DNA of 64,000 nt from an uncultured Oceanospirillales bacterium. Its GTDB lineage: Bacteria > Pseudomonadota > Gammaproteobacteria > Xanthomonadales > SZUA-36. Positions 46,776 to 55,506 of the stretch are shown here, in pieces. Position 1 is the first letter of the stretch. Each line of letters opens with the position of its first letter. Location of the stretch: contig CAJXKA010000001.1 in the NCBI GenBank assembly GCA_913055655.1, forward strand, positions 930,842 to 994,841, read 5' to 3'. The notes beneath the pieces were generated by a model. The model ran no database searches, was not told where the DNA came from, and saw only the letters and a list, made by a program, of their open reading frames with translations. The translations under genes were made by a program, and so were the position numbers.

Positions 46776-48143
46776 TCATGCGCCCTCGGTGCTGGCCGGC
46801 TTGCGCCGCCGGCGCCGACGACGCTTTTTGGGCTGGTCCTCACCACCGCCGGAGGAACCGGCACTGGAGGAAGGCTTGCCACCCCGGCCACCACCCCGCC
46901 GGTGACCACCGCCACCCGGGCCGGGACGCCGCTTGCGCGGCGGCCTCGGCGGGCGCTCGATTTCGGGCAGGATGTCCGGGTCCAGGCTCTCCATCGGAAT
47001 GGCGTAGCCGATGTAGGACTCGATATCCGGCAGGCCGAAAGCGAAATCCTCGCAGGCGAAACTGATGGCCTCGCCCTTGGCGCCCAGGCGCGCGGTTCGT
47101 CCGACGCGGTGAACGTAATCCTCGGCGTCCTGCGGCAGGTCAAAGTTGAATACGTGGGTCACGTCCGGAATATGCAGGCCGCGCGCCGCCACGTCGGTCG
47201 CCACCAGGATGCGGATATCACCATCATGGAAGCGGCGCAGCAGTGACTGGCGCTTCTTCTGGTGCACGCGCCCGGAGATGACCGCGGCCGGCAGGCCGTT
47301 GGCATTCAGGGTCCGGCCGATGTCGTCGGCACCCTGGCGGGTGTTGGTGAACACCATCGTGCGGCCATTATCGGCCTCGCGCAGCAGTTGCACCAGCAGT
47401 GGCAGTTTTTCAGAGTTTGCCGGGTAGAACACCGACTGCTTGACGTTGTCGGCGGTGACGTTGTCGGCCTCCACCTTCAGCGTGACCGGGTCGTTCATGT
47501 GTTCGTAGGCCAGTTCCATGACCCGCTGCGCCAGCGTGGCCGAGAACATCAGGCTCTGGCGGTTCTGCACGTCCGGCATGCGCCGCAACATGTAACGGAT
47601 GTCCTTGATAAAGCCCAGGTCGAACATGCGGTCAGCCTCGTCCAGGATGGCCACTTCCACGTGATCCAGGCTGTAGACCTTTTGCTTGAAGTAATCGATC
47701 ATGCGGCCCGGCGTGCCGATGAGAATATCGCAGCCTTCTTCCAGCGCCTTGCGCTGCTTGTCGTAGTCGACGCCGCCATAGGCCAGCGCCAGCTTCAGGC
47801 CGGTGTGGCCACCCAGGGTCTCGGCGTCCTTGTGAATCTGCAGGGCCAGTTCGCGCGTCGGCGCGATGATCACCGCACCGGGGTGCCGCGCCTGCTCGCC
47901 TTCGCCGCGGGTTTTCACCAGCCGGTTGAAGGCCACCAGCAGGAAGGCCGCGGTCTTGCCGGTCCCGGTCTGCGCCTGGCCGGCCACGTCCTTGCCCTCG
48001 AGGGCCGGTGGCAGGGTCAGCGCCTGGATGGGCGTGCAATGGGTAAAGCCCGCGTCCCCGACGCCGGCCATCACCTTCGGCTCCAGGCCGAGGCTGTTGA
48101 AGGCGACGTCGCTTAACGGACTGCCTTGGTCTTGCTTTGACAT
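46776..48143 (-). CDS. rhlB: ATP-dependent DEAD-box RNA helicase RhlB
   Basis: Helicase of the RNA degradosome that unwinds structured mRNA for RNase E and PNPase. 455 residues. Motifs in order: Q motif with CTPIQALTLP, motif I AQTGTGKTAAF, Ia PTRELALQI, motif II LDEADRMFDLGF, motif III SATLAQ, and the C-terminal RHVQKK-like region with VATDVAARGLHIPDV and HRVGRTARLG. The tail is very Arg/Gly/Lys-rich (RRRRRRRK). It faces trxA-rho divergently, as in E. coli. A palindrome sits 12 bases upstream of the start. Confidence 0.94.
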   Translation of the reverse strand: MSKQDQGSPLSDVAFNSLGLEPKVMAGVGDAGFTHCTPIQALTLPPALEGKDVAGQAQTGTGKTAAFLLVAFNRLVKTRGEGEQARHPGAVIIAPTRELALQIHKDAETLGGHTGLKLALAYGGVDYDKQRKALEEGCDILIGTPGRMIDYFKQKVYSLDHVEVAILDEADRMFDLGFIKDIRYMLRRMPDVQNRQSLMFSATLAQRVMELAYEHMNDPVTLKVEADNVTADNVKQSVFYPANSEKLPLLVQLLREADNGRTMVFTNTRQGADDIGRTLNANGLPAAVISGRVHQKKRQSLLRRFHDGDIRILVATDVAARGLHIPDVTHVFNFDLPQDAEDYVHRVGRTARLGAKGEAISFACEDFAFGLPDIESYIGYAIPMESLDPDILPEIERPPRPPRKRRPGPGGGGHRRGGGRGGKPSSSAGSSGGGEDQPKKRRRRRRRKPASTEGA

Positions 48144-48155
48144 GTAATGCTCTCG

Positions 48156-48172
48156 TTCCCGCCGGGCGGGAA
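48156..48172. promoter_or_regulatory. 17-bp palindrome in the rhlB leader
   Basis: TTCCCGCCGGGCGGGAA is a perfect palindrome around a single central base, placed 12-28 bases before the rhlB ATG. As RNA it would form a 6-bp UUCCCG/CGGGAA stem beside the ribosome-binding region. It could be an operator or a translational control hairpin. Confidence 0.45.
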
Positions 48173-48369
48173 TCTACAATTCGGTCAGGGCTTGAAAATC
48201 GCGGCGGATGCCTACAAATGGTCTGGCAGTTCCAACGAAATGATGACCCGGCCGCGGGACGACGCCCACGGGAAGCCTGAGTTAAAGTAAGACCGGGTCC
48301 CGAACGGCATCTTAACCGCGCGGCCGCCCCCGTACCAGTCGGGGCGACACCGTAACCAGGAGAAATACT

Positions 48370-48696
48370 TTGAGCGACAAGATCATTCACGTCACCGATG
48401 ACGACTTCCAGGACAAGGTTCTCAACGCAGACGGCCCCGTGCTGGTCGATTTCTGGGCCGAATGGTGTGGCCCCTGCCGCATGATCGCCCCGGCGCTGGA
48501 CCAACTCGCCGACGAGTTCGACGGCCAGATCACCATCGCCAAGATGGACGTCGATTCCAGCCCGAAGACCCCGCAGACCTACAGCGTGCGCGGCATCCCC
48601 ACGTTGATGATCTTCCAGGGCGGCAATGTGCAGGGCACCAAGGTGGGCGGCACCACCAAGGGCGACCTGCAGAACTTCATCCAGCAGCACGTCTGA
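48370..48696 (+). CDS. trxA: Thioredoxin 1
   Basis: General disulfide reductase that, among other tasks, reduces ribonucleotide reductase, here probably NrdJa/NrdJb. 108 residues. The redox site is in DFWAEWCGPCRMIAP (about residues 25-39), and GIPTLMIFQGG contains the cis-Pro. The start codon is TTG at 48370, with AGGAGA about eight bases upstream. The resulting MSDKIIHVTDD matches the E. coli N-terminus, which settles the start. trxA-rho order is conserved. Confidence 0.97.
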   Translation: MSDKIIHVTDDDFQDKVLNADGPVLVDFWAEWCGPCRMIAPALDQLADEFDGQITIAKMDVDSSPKTPQTYSVRGIPTLMIFQGGNVQGTKVGGTTKGDLQNFIQQHV

Positions 48697-48706
48697 AGAA
48701 CCCCGA

Positions 48707-48737
48707 CCACCGTGCCCGGCTCCGGGCACGGTGGTTT
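48707..48737 (+). terminator. Hairpin after trxA
   Basis: CCACCGTGCCCG and CGGGCACGGTGG form a perfect 12-bp stem around GCTC, followed by TTTCC, starting about 10 bases after the trxA stop. The T-run is short, so termination may be partial, or the hairpin may protect the 3' end. Confidence 0.7.
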
Positions 48738-49044
48738 CCACCCCGCCCTTCACCCCCGCGCGCATTTCTTGCGCCCGAACTGGACGCTGGCGAATTTCCA
48801 TGCTAGCTTAACGGCCATCCGCAGCGGGTGTTCCACCCCTCCAGAGCCAACCCGACGAACTTCCGGCGCCGCCTTGACGGTCGGTCGTACGTTTTAAAAC
48901 GCCACGGAAAGCAACAAGAACCAACGGACGGCCGCTGCCCGAAACCTCGTTCCCGGTAAACCTGGACGACTACGAACCGAACCCGAATTTAATCCTGATT
49001 CCCAACCTGGGCACCCCGCCCTCATCACGCCTGAAAACCGTCTT
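48738..49044 (+). other. Long leader region upstream of rho
   Basis: About 300 bases without a convincing gene. A long 5' leader is usual for rho, which is autoregulated by Rho-dependent attenuation in enterobacteria. I see only a short GTG frame from 48828 (about 43 codons, no good ribosome-binding site) and an AT-rich stretch GTTTTAAAAC near 48891. No clear -35/-10 pair was found. Confidence 0.5.
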
Positions 49045-50301
49045 ATGAACCTGACCGAACTCAAACAAAAACCAATTAAAGAATTGCTCGACATCGCCAA
49101 CGAGATGGGCCTGGATGGTGTCGCCCGCTCACGCAAGCAGGACATCATCTTCTCTATCCTGAAGGCCCACGCCAAGAACGGCGAGAGCATTTACGGACAG
49201 GGTGTGCTGGAAATCCTGCAGGACGGATTCGGCTTCCTGCGCTCGGCCGACTCCTCCTACCTCGCCGGCCCGGATGACATTTACGTTTCGCCCAGCCAGA
49301 TTCGCCGCTTCAACCTGCGCACTGGCGACATGCTGGCGGGCAAGATCCGGCCACCGAAGGACAGCGAACGCTACTTCGCGCTGCTGAAGGTCGAGGAGCT
49401 GAACTACGAGAACCCGAACGCGGCCAAGAGCAAAATCCTGTTCGAGAACCTGACCCCGGAGTTCCCGACCACGCAGGCGAAACTCGAGCGCGGCAACGGC
49501 AGCACCGAGGACATCACGGCACGCATTATCGACCTGGTGTCGCCCATCGGCTTCGGCCAGCGCGGCCTGGTGGTCTCGCCGCCGAAAGCCGGCAAGACCA
49601 TCATGCTGCAGAATATCGCCACCAGCATCCGCGCCAACTACCCCGAATCGAAGATGATCATCCTGCTCATCGACGAGCGCCCGGAGGAAGTGACCGAGAT
49701 GCAGCGCTCCGTTGACGCCGAGGTGATTTCATCGACCTTCGACGAACCCGCCAGCCGCCACGTACAGGTGGCCGAGATGGTCATCGAGCGCGCCAAGCGC
49801 CTGGTCGAGCACAAGCACGACGTGGTCATCCTGCTCGATTCCATCACCCGCCTGGCCCGCGCCTACAACACCGTGGCGCCGTCATCCGGCAAGGTGCTGA
49901 CCGGTGGTGTCGACGCCAACGCCCTGCAGCGTCCGAAGCGCTTTTTCGGCGCCGCGCGCAATGTCACCGAGGGCGGCTCGCTGACCATCATCGCCACCGC
50001 GCTGGTGGATACCGGCTCGAAGATGGACGAGGTGATCTACGAAGAATTCAAGGGCACCGGCAACATGGAAGTTCACCTCAGCCGCCGGATCTCGGAAAAA
50101 CGCGTCTACCCGGCCATCGACATCAACAAGTCCGGCACACGCCGCGAAGAGATGATGATCGACCAGGCCCTGCTGCAGAAAGTCTGGATCCTGCGCAAAT
50201 TGTTGCACCCGATGGATGAAATCCAGGCCGTCGAATTCATGCTGGACAAGTTGAAAGCCACGAAGACCAACGAGGAATTCTTCAACTTCATGAAGCGCTG
50301 A
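49045..50301 (+). CDS. rho: Transcription termination factor Rho
   Basis: Hexameric RNA-dependent ATPase that ends transcription. 418 residues (E. coli 419). The N-terminal [18 protein letters not shown] helix domain is followed by the RNA-binding OSB fold with [23 protein letters not shown]. The ATPase core has the P-loop [14 protein letters not shown] (about residue 177), [12 protein letters not shown], the Q-loop/R-loop region [26 protein letters not shown], and [15 protein letters not shown]. It follows trxA after a long leader. Confidence 0.98.
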   Translation: MNLTELKQKPIKELLDIANEMGLDGVARSRKQDIIFSILKAHAKNGESIYGQGVLEILQDGFGFLRSADSSYLAGPDDIYVSPSQIRRFNLRTGDMLAGKIRPPKDSERYFALLKVEELNYENPNAAKSKILFENLTPEFPTTQAKLERGNGSTEDITARIIDLVSPIGFGQRGLVVSPPKAGKTIMLQNIATSIRANYPESKMIILLIDERPEEVTEMQRSVDAEVISSTFDEPASRHVQVAEMVIERAKRLVEHKHDVVILLDSITRLARAYNTVAPSSGKVLTGGVDANALQRPKRFFGAARNVTEGGSLTIIATALVDTGSKMDEVIYEEFKGTGNMEVHLSRRISEKRVYPAIDINKSGTRREEMMIDQALLQKVWILRKLLHPMDEIQAVEFMLDKLKATKTNEEFFNFMKR

Positions 50302-50308
50302 ATCCGGC

Positions 50309-50635
50309 GTGGGGGCGTTCGCGGTCCTGGCGCAGGTCTTCCTGCTGGTCGCCGGCTTCCGCTGGGCGCAAGACCTCGACCCCGACAAACCCCAAAGCCT
50401 GCTGTCCGGCACCGTGTTCTTCACGGTTGTGCTCACCGGGCTGGGTGTCCTGGCCGGGGGCTTCGGGCTTCATTGGCTGGCACTGGGGTTGTCCTACTTC
50501 ATTGCGCTGCTCACGGCCTTCTGGGCCGTCACCCGAATCGACGGCATACTCTGGTTTCTGGTGCTGATCCTGCCGCTGTACCTGCTGGTGCTTTTGGGTG
50601 GTCCGATTGCGATTATTTCGATGCTGCTACGATAA
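50309..50635 (+). CDS. Small hydrophobic membrane protein, unknown function
   Basis: 108 residues from a GTG at 50309, 7 bases after the rho stop. It has about four hydrophobic segments: about 4-16, 30-52, 56-72 and 80-105. Short polar stretches (RWAQDLDPDKPQ, TRIDG) separate the first two and the last two helices. I recognise no family. The start is uncertain, as there is no clear ribosome-binding site. It may be cotranscribed with rho and with the next membrane-protein gene 6 bases downstream. Confidence 0.6.
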   Translation: MGAFAVLAQVFLLVAGFRWAQDLDPDKPQSLLSGTVFFTVVLTGLGVLAGGFGLHWLALGLSYFIALLTAFWAVTRIDGILWFLVLILPLYLLVLLGGPIAIISMLLR

Positions 50636-50641
50636 GCGTGT

Positions 50642-51055
50642 ATGAACACGATCAAGGGCATGCACGGCACAGAGCTGGAACAGGGGTCATCCATCCGCCC
50701 CGTTCGCACATGGCATCTGGTCGTCACAACAATCGTTGTGGCTTATACCGGTTTTCTCTACTTGCAGATGTACCGAACGGGCGAAATGTCTCATGCCCTT
50801 TTTCAAAACGCCCGGGATGAACTGCCGGTATTTTCCCGGCTCATGTTGTCCATTTCCCAGTTTGCTTTCGTATTACTGCTGATTGGCCTGGTGCCACTGG
50901 TAAACCTGTACCGGCGGCGTGATAACCGTGACGGCTACGCGAACCGGCGGATCACCCTGATTGTCGCAAGCCTGGTAGTGGCTTTGCTGCTGACCGGCGC
51001 GAACATCCTGGCCATGTACCAGGCGGTGACTGGGCTCGCCGCGCAGGTCGGGTAA
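50642..51055 (+). CDS. Membrane protein with three predicted helices, unknown function
   Basis: 137 residues. Hydrophobic helices lie at about 27-42, 65-89 and 105-128, with a basic loop YRRRDNRDGYANRR between the last two. The N-terminal 25 residues are polar. No family is recognised. Base composition is visibly less GC-rich than in the core genes around it. Its stop overlaps the start of the lipocalin gene (TAATG), which suggests the two are translated together. Confidence 0.65.
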   Translation: MNTIKGMHGTELEQGSSIRPVRTWHLVVTTIVVAYTGFLYLQMYRTGEMSHALFQNARDELPVFSRLMLSISQFAFVLLLIGLVPLVNLYRRRDNRDGYANRRITLIVASLVVALLLTGANILAMYQAVTGLAAQVG

Positions 51056-51600
51056 TGACGCCGCGTACCTTTTCCGGCCTGTACCGGTTCAAGTCCAGTT
51101 TCGGAATGCTTTGCGCCCTGCTGTTGACGGGGTGTCTTGGCATGCCCGATGGCGTGAAACCGGTTCAAGACTTCGAGCTTGAGCGCTATCTCGGCAAGTG
51201 GTACGAGATCGCGCGGTTGGATCACTCGTTTGAGCGCGGCTTGCAACGAGTGACCGCGGAATATTCGAAGCGCGAGGGTGGCGGCGTGCAGGTCATCAAC
51301 CGCGGGTTCGATCTCGAAAGCGGCGAATGGCAGGAGGCCGAAGGCAAGGCCTTCTTCGTGGGCCCGGAAGACGAAGCCTACCTGAAAGTCTCCTTTTTCG
51401 GGCCGTTCTACGGCAGTTACGTCGTGTTCGAACTCGGCGAAGGTTACGAATACGCTTTCGTGGCCGGTGCCAACACGGACTACCTCTGGCTGTTGTCACG
51501 GACGCCTGAAGTTTCACCTGCTCTTCTGGCTCACTTCCGCGAACGCGCCGAAAGCCTGGGCTTTGACACCACTGAGCTGATCACGGTTAACCATCTCTAG
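51055..51600 (+). CDS. blc: Outer-membrane lipocalin (Blc-type lipoprotein)
   Basis: Bacterial lipocalin, thought to bind lysophospholipids or fatty acids at the outer membrane under stress. 181 residues. A lipoprotein signal ends in LLLTGC with the lipidated Cys at about residue 27 and Leu at +2, which favours outer-membrane sorting. The lipocalin signature YLGKWYEIARLDHSFERG is followed by VTAEYSKREGGGVQVINRG, the middle strands VSFFGPFYGSYVVF and the late LWLLSRTP. It overlaps the upstream membrane-protein gene by one base. Confidence 0.93.
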   Translation: MTPRTFSGLYRFKSSFGMLCALLLTGCLGMPDGVKPVQDFELERYLGKWYEIARLDHSFERGLQRVTAEYSKREGGGVQVINRGFDLESGEWQEAEGKAFFVGPEDEAYLKVSFFGPFYGSYVVFELGEGYEYAFVAGANTDYLWLLSRTPEVSPALLAHFRERAESLGFDTTELITVNHL

Positions 51601-51664
51601 CCGCGCGAGCCGGCATTATAGGGACTTATAATCGGGCAATCAGTCACCTGCCCGGGAGTCCCCA

Positions 51665-52039
51665 ATGTTCAAGGTCGAACGCATCAGTCCCAATCGCCTG
51701 GATATCGAATTTGGCGGAAAACTCGACAGTGAAGCCATGGCCGTGGCGCTGGATTCGCTGGTGGAGAAATCCGTCGGCATCAGCAATGGTCGCATGCTGT
51801 TTGACGTGGCCCGCTACGAGCTGCCAACACTGGGGGCATTCAAGGTCGAACTCTCGCAGATGCCGCGCATGTTCCGGTTTATTCGCCAGTTTCGGCGCGC
51901 TGCCGTTCTGGCCGATGCCGGCTGGCTCAAGACCGCGAGCGAAATCGAGGGCCTGCTGATCCCGGGTCTCGAGATCAAGGCGTTTGCCCGCAGTGAACGG
52001 GAAGCTGCTGAAACCTGGCTCGACAGCCCGATGTCCTGA
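51665..52039 (+). CDS. SpoIIAA-like (STAS/Sec14-type) protein
   Basis: 124 residues, cytoplasmic. The arrangement matches the SpoIIAA-like family: an N-terminal strand pair (FKVERISPNRLDIEFGGKL), a middle with GRMLFDVARYE, and RRAAVLADAGWLKTASEIEGLLIPGLEIKAFARSEREAAETWL, with the typical closing AxxWL. Members are small acyl- or lipid-binding-like proteins of unknown role. It has its own 64-base upstream gap after the lipocalin. The next gene begins 1 base after its stop. Confidence 0.8.
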   Translation: MFKVERISPNRLDIEFGGKLDSEAMAVALDSLVEKSVGISNGRMLFDVARYELPTLGAFKVELSQMPRMFRFIRQFRRAAVLADAGWLKTASEIEGLLIPGLEIKAFARSEREAAETWLDSPMS

Positions 52040-52040
52040 C

Positions 52041-53201
52041 GTGGCTTTACCGGCTGTCGGCGACCCGGAAGTCGTTGCAACCACGGCGCGGCTGTGCCTG
52101 CGACACGCGGCGCAATCCGATGCGCCGTTCGTGCTGGAGATACTGAACGAACCGGGTTGGCTGAGATATATCGGCGACCGGGGTGTACGCAACCTGGACG
52201 ACGCCAGGCAGTACATCCGGGAACGGTTCCAGGCGGGTTACGCGCAGGATGGCTACGGCATGTACGTGGTGGAACGTAGCGGCGAACCCGGCCCGGTCGG
52301 ACTTTGCGGCCTGGTCAACCGCGACTGGCTGCCCGCCCCCGATATCGGTTTTGCCATGCTCGCGCGTGTGGCCGGCCAGGGCCTGGGAAGTGAAGCCGCG
52401 GCGGCGGTGCTGGAACTGGCCAGGACACGATTCAGCCTGGAACGCCTGGTTGCCGTGACCGCACCGGACAACGCCCCATCACGACGGCTGCTGCGCAAAC
52501 TGGGTTTCGAATGCCAGTCGGAAAAACACCCAACACCTGAAAATAAATTTCTGTGTTTGTATTCGCGTGACCTGGTTCGCGCTATGTCCCCCGCCGAGGT
52601 CGCCGGCAGTTATGACCAGATCGCCGAGCGCTGGACTGCGCCGGGTTTTGACGCGTCAAATGGTATTTCTGCACACCAACGCGCCCTGGCTTTTCTCGAA
52701 CCGCCCAGCCGCGACTTCCCTGCCCTGGACGTCGGCTGCGGCGCCAATGGTCGAATTATCGACACCCTGCTGACTGCGGGCCTGGATGTCGAAGGGCTCG
52801 ACCTTTCCGAGCGAATGCTCGAACTGGCCCGTGCGCGCCACCCCGAAATTACGTTCCACCACGCCGATATCTGCGAATGGCAGCCGCCCCGGCACTACGC
52901 CTTTATCAGCGCCTGGGACAGCCTGTGGCACGCACCGCTGGCCGATCAGCCCAAAGTGCTGAGGCGCTTGCTGGGGGCCCTGTCCCCGGGCGGTGTCATA
53001 ATCTTCACCAGCGGTGGCCTGGACCGCCCGGGCGAGACCCGCGACGAGGCCATGGGTGTTCCGATGTATCACGCCACACCGGGGATTCCCGCTCTGCTGG
53101 ACATCATCGACAAGTCGGGCTGTACCTGCCGCCACCTGGAGTATGACCAGTGGCCGGAGTTGCACATTTTCGTCATCGCACAGAAAATTCCGAACCCATG
53201 A
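52041..53201 (+). CDS. Fusion of GNAT acetyltransferase and class I SAM methyltransferase
   Basis: 386 residues in one uninterrupted frame from the GTG at 52041. Residues about 10-180 are a RimJ/RimL-like GNAT domain: TTARLCLRHAAQSDAPFVLEILN, the acetyl-CoA loop ARVAGQGLGSEAAAAVLELA, and TAPDNAPSRRLLRKLGFE. From about residue 185 a methyltransferase begins with VAGSYDQIAERWTAPGFD. It contains the SAM-binding LDVGCGANGRIIDTLL and VEGLDLSERMLELARARHPEI, with HHADICEWQPP later. An in-frame ATG (52584) at the junction could start a separate methyltransferase, but no ribosome-binding site is visible. Substrates are unknown. Confidence 0.85.
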   Translation: MALPAVGDPEVVATTARLCLRHAAQSDAPFVLEILNEPGWLRYIGDRGVRNLDDARQYIRERFQAGYAQDGYGMYVVERSGEPGPVGLCGLVNRDWLPAPDIGFAMLARVAGQGLGSEAAAAVLELARTRFSLERLVAVTAPDNAPSRRLLRKLGFECQSEKHPTPENKFLCLYSRDLVRAMSPAEVAGSYDQIAERWTAPGFDASNGISAHQRALAFLEPPSRDFPALDVGCGANGRIIDTLLTAGLDVEGLDLSERMLELARARHPEITFHHADICEWQPPRHYAFISAWDSLWHAPLADQPKVLRRLLGALSPGGVIIFTSGGLDRPGETRDEAMGVPMYHATPGIPALLDIIDKSGCTCRHLEYDQWPELHIFVIAQKIPNP

Positions 53202-53806
53202 ACTGGCCTGAACTCCTATCCGCCGCCGGCACCCTGTTCCTGGTGATGGACCCGCTGGGCAATGTCCCGATTTTCAACAGCATCCTGTCGAACATGGATC
53301 CGCGCCAGCGCTCGAGGGTGGTGGCCCGCGAACTGATCTTCGCACTGGTCATCCTGCTCGGCTTCCTGTTCGCCGGCACCGCGGTGATGAAGTTCCTGGG
53401 GCTAAGCCAGCCCTCGCTGAGCATCGCCGGGGGCATCCTGCTGTTCATCATCTCGCTGCGGATGATTTTCCCGGCGAAAGCTGGCGAACCCGGCGACCCG
53501 GACGAAGCCGAGGACCCATTTATCGTGCCGCTGGCCGTACCGCTGGTGGCGGGCCCGTCGACCATCGCCCTGCTGATGCTGAACAGTTCCCGGCAACCGG
53601 ACCTGATGGCGGAATGGGTCGTGGCGCTGCTGATTGCCTGGGGTGCGTCGACCGCGCTACTGGTGGCCTCACCCCGCGTCATGGCGCTGATCGGCCACCG
53701 CGGCTCACGCGCGCTGGAACGACTGATGGGCATGATCCTGGTGATCCTGTCGACGGAAATGCTGCTGGACGGCACGCGTTCATTTATTGGGACCCTGCCC
53801 GGTTGA
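53198..53806 (+). CDS. MarC/YhgN-family integral membrane protein
   Basis: 202 residues, about six helices. The family motif FLVMDPLGNVPIFNSIL is near the N-terminus. LSIAGGILLFIISLRMIFP and PLAVPLVAGPSTIALLML are the repeat-related second-half blocks. MarC was once linked to antibiotic resistance, but its substrate is unresolved. The ATG at 53198 overlaps the stop of the fusion gene (ATGA). The longer frame upstream is not family-like. Confidence 0.93.
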   Translation: MNWPELLSAAGTLFLVMDPLGNVPIFNSILSNMDPRQRSRVVARELIFALVILLGFLFAGTAVMKFLGLSQPSLSIAGGILLFIISLRMIFPAKAGEPGDPDEAEDPFIVPLAVPLVAGPSTIALLMLNSSRQPDLMAEWVVALLIAWGASTALLVASPRVMALIGHRGSRALERLMGMILVILSTEMLLDGTRSFIGTLPG

Positions 53807-53816
53807 GACAACGAAA

Positions 53817-54434
53817 ATGACACAACTTCGCCTGATCGGCTCACTGACCAGCCCCTACGTCCGGTTCGTCCGCGTCGTGCTGGCGGAAATGGACATCGAG
53901 CACACTTTCGACGCCACCCTGCCGTTCGGCAAGATGACCGAAGCAGAGATCGAGGCCATCAACACGGCCAACCCGTTGATGAAAGTGCCCGTGCTACTGA
54001 CGCCGGACGGCCCGCTGATCGATTCGCGCGTGATCGTCGAGTGGCTGCTGGCGCAACACGAGGGCGCGAGCAGTTTCGGCGCGGGCTTCCCGGAAAACCT
54101 GGCCCGCCTGAATGCCCTGACCACGCTATACGGTGTTCTCGACGCCGGCGTGTTGCGCTTCCTGATGGCGGCGCGACATCCGGAGGTCGACATGGACAGC
54201 GGCTACATGGCGCGCTCCCTGGAACGGATCACGCACGGACTGGCCTGGCTGGACGGCTGCGAGGACATCGGTGAGACCTTCGGCCCGCCGGAAGCGCTAC
54301 TGGTCTGCTGCGTCGAATGGTTGAAACGACGCAATGTCTATGACGTGGCTGAAATGACCCGGCTATCGAAAATCGTCAACGCTTTTGCCAACCGGCCATC
54401 GACGCTCGCCACCCGTATCCCGAAAGACGCATGA
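53817..54434 (+). CDS. Glutathione S-transferase family protein
   Basis: 205 residues. The N-terminal thioredoxin-like domain shows RLIGSLTSPYVRFVRVVLAEMDIEH (the catalytic Ser region of a GST), NPLMKVPVLLTPDG with the cis-Pro, and IDSRVIVEWL for glutathione contacts. The C-terminal domain is helical. It starts 10 bases after marC, so the two are likely cotranscribed. The 86 bases to the convergent secreted-protein gene contain no clear terminator. The substrate is unknown. Confidence 0.9.
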   Translation: MTQLRLIGSLTSPYVRFVRVVLAEMDIEHTFDATLPFGKMTEAEIEAINTANPLMKVPVLLTPDGPLIDSRVIVEWLLAQHEGASSFGAGFPENLARLNALTTLYGVLDAGVLRFLMAARHPEVDMDSGYMARSLERITHGLAWLDGCEDIGETFGPPEALLVCCVEWLKRRNVYDVAEMTRLSKIVNAFANRPSTLATRIPKDA

Positions 54435-54520
54435 TGACTGGATGCTGGACCAGGGCGCCGGGCCACCCGACAATCCGGCATTGATTGGATTGAGTGTGAC
54501 ATGTAAAGCCGGACTGTGAT

Positions 54521-55423
54521 TCAGTCGTGAGCGATACGTTGGCCTTCGACCCACTCGGGGCCTCCATCGACCGCTTTACCGAAAAACCGCGTGGCGCCAA
54601 AGTTGCCCAACGAGATGCGGTAGAGCCGCTCCTCAAACTCCAGCAGGCAACCGGGGGCGGACTGGCCCTCCTCCACGGAACACACGATGTCGTAGACGCG
54701 GGCGATGAGTGGGTCCGCGCGCTGCGTCAACCGGTAGCGCAATTCTCCTGGCTCGCTGTCGACCCTTTTAACCGTGAACTGCGTTGCCCGTAGCGTTGGA
54801 ACCGCCGGGGTTGTTTTTGGCTTCTGTACATCACCACGATTCGACTGTGTGGTACTCGCGGTTTCGGTCGCAGTGTCCACCCGGGTATAGACCAGGAACT
54901 GGGCCGGCTCGTCAAAATCCGGCATTCGATATTCCGTATAGTCCGGGAAAAACGTCTTCACCCGTGTCCCAAAGGTCAGCGGGACAAAGTTTTGTGGCGC
55001 GTGCTCCCCGATCGCAATACTCAGGGCGTTACGCTGTGAAAATTCCAGCTTCACTGAATCGGTCTCGGTGTACTCCGGGGCGACGTGATCGCAACCCACG
55101 CAGTTTCCACCACTGAACCGAAGCAATGTGGCGCTCAGTTCCCACTGTACGCCGGGAAGTTCTGATGGCAACAGCTCGCCCGAGAACAACCGCCATTCCG
55201 GGTCGCCATCCTGGTCATATCCGTAGTAGTAACCTGCCAGGCGTCCACCCTGAACCTCCAGGTTCAGGCCGCTGCCCGACTGCTGGGGGTTGTACCAGAG
55301 ACCTGATTCCGGATAAGGCGACATGTCCAGGATTTCACAGTCCACACAGGGCACCGTTGGCCCTTCCTGGGCCAATGCAAGGCTCGAAAACGAGATGAGC
55401 AATACTGCTAAAGGACGGATCAT
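54521..55423 (-). CDS. Secreted protein of unknown function
   Basis: 300 residues. A signal peptide (MIRPLAVLLISFSSLALA) is followed by a Cys pair in VPCVDCEI. Next comes a block PESGLWYNPQQSGSGLNLEVQGGRLAGYYYGYD, which resembles the W-N-P-x-x-S-G-x-G-x-N-x module found repeatedly in secreted proteins of gammaproteobacteria. A second Cys pair (GGNCVGCDH) lies at about residue 108. The C-terminal half has no recognised domain. It is monocistronic, with gaps on both sides. No function can be given. Confidence 0.8.
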   Translation of the reverse strand: MIRPLAVLLISFSSLALAQEGPTVPCVDCEILDMSPYPESGLWYNPQQSGSGLNLEVQGGRLAGYYYGYDQDGDPEWRLFSGELLPSELPGVQWELSATLLRFSGGNCVGCDHVAPEYTETDSVKLEFSQRNALSIAIGEHAPQNFVPLTFGTRVKTFFPDYTEYRMPDFDEPAQFLVYTRVDTATETASTTQSNRGDVQKPKTTPAVPTLRATQFTVKRVDSEPGELRYRLTQRADPLIARVYDIVCSVEEGQSAPGCLLEFEERLYRISLGNFGATRFFGKAVDGGPEWVEGQRIAHD

Positions 55424-55506
55424 GCCAAGGACTTTCCTCTGTTCTTTCCTGGATGCCTGAATTTTACCCCCCCATAAAAACCTTCAAACTCATCCAGGTA
55501 GACTGA

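Noticed and set aside
48828..48959. Possible leader peptide gene upstream of rho
   Set aside because: GTG start without a convincing ribosome-binding site and no similarity to known RhoL; too weak to call a gene.
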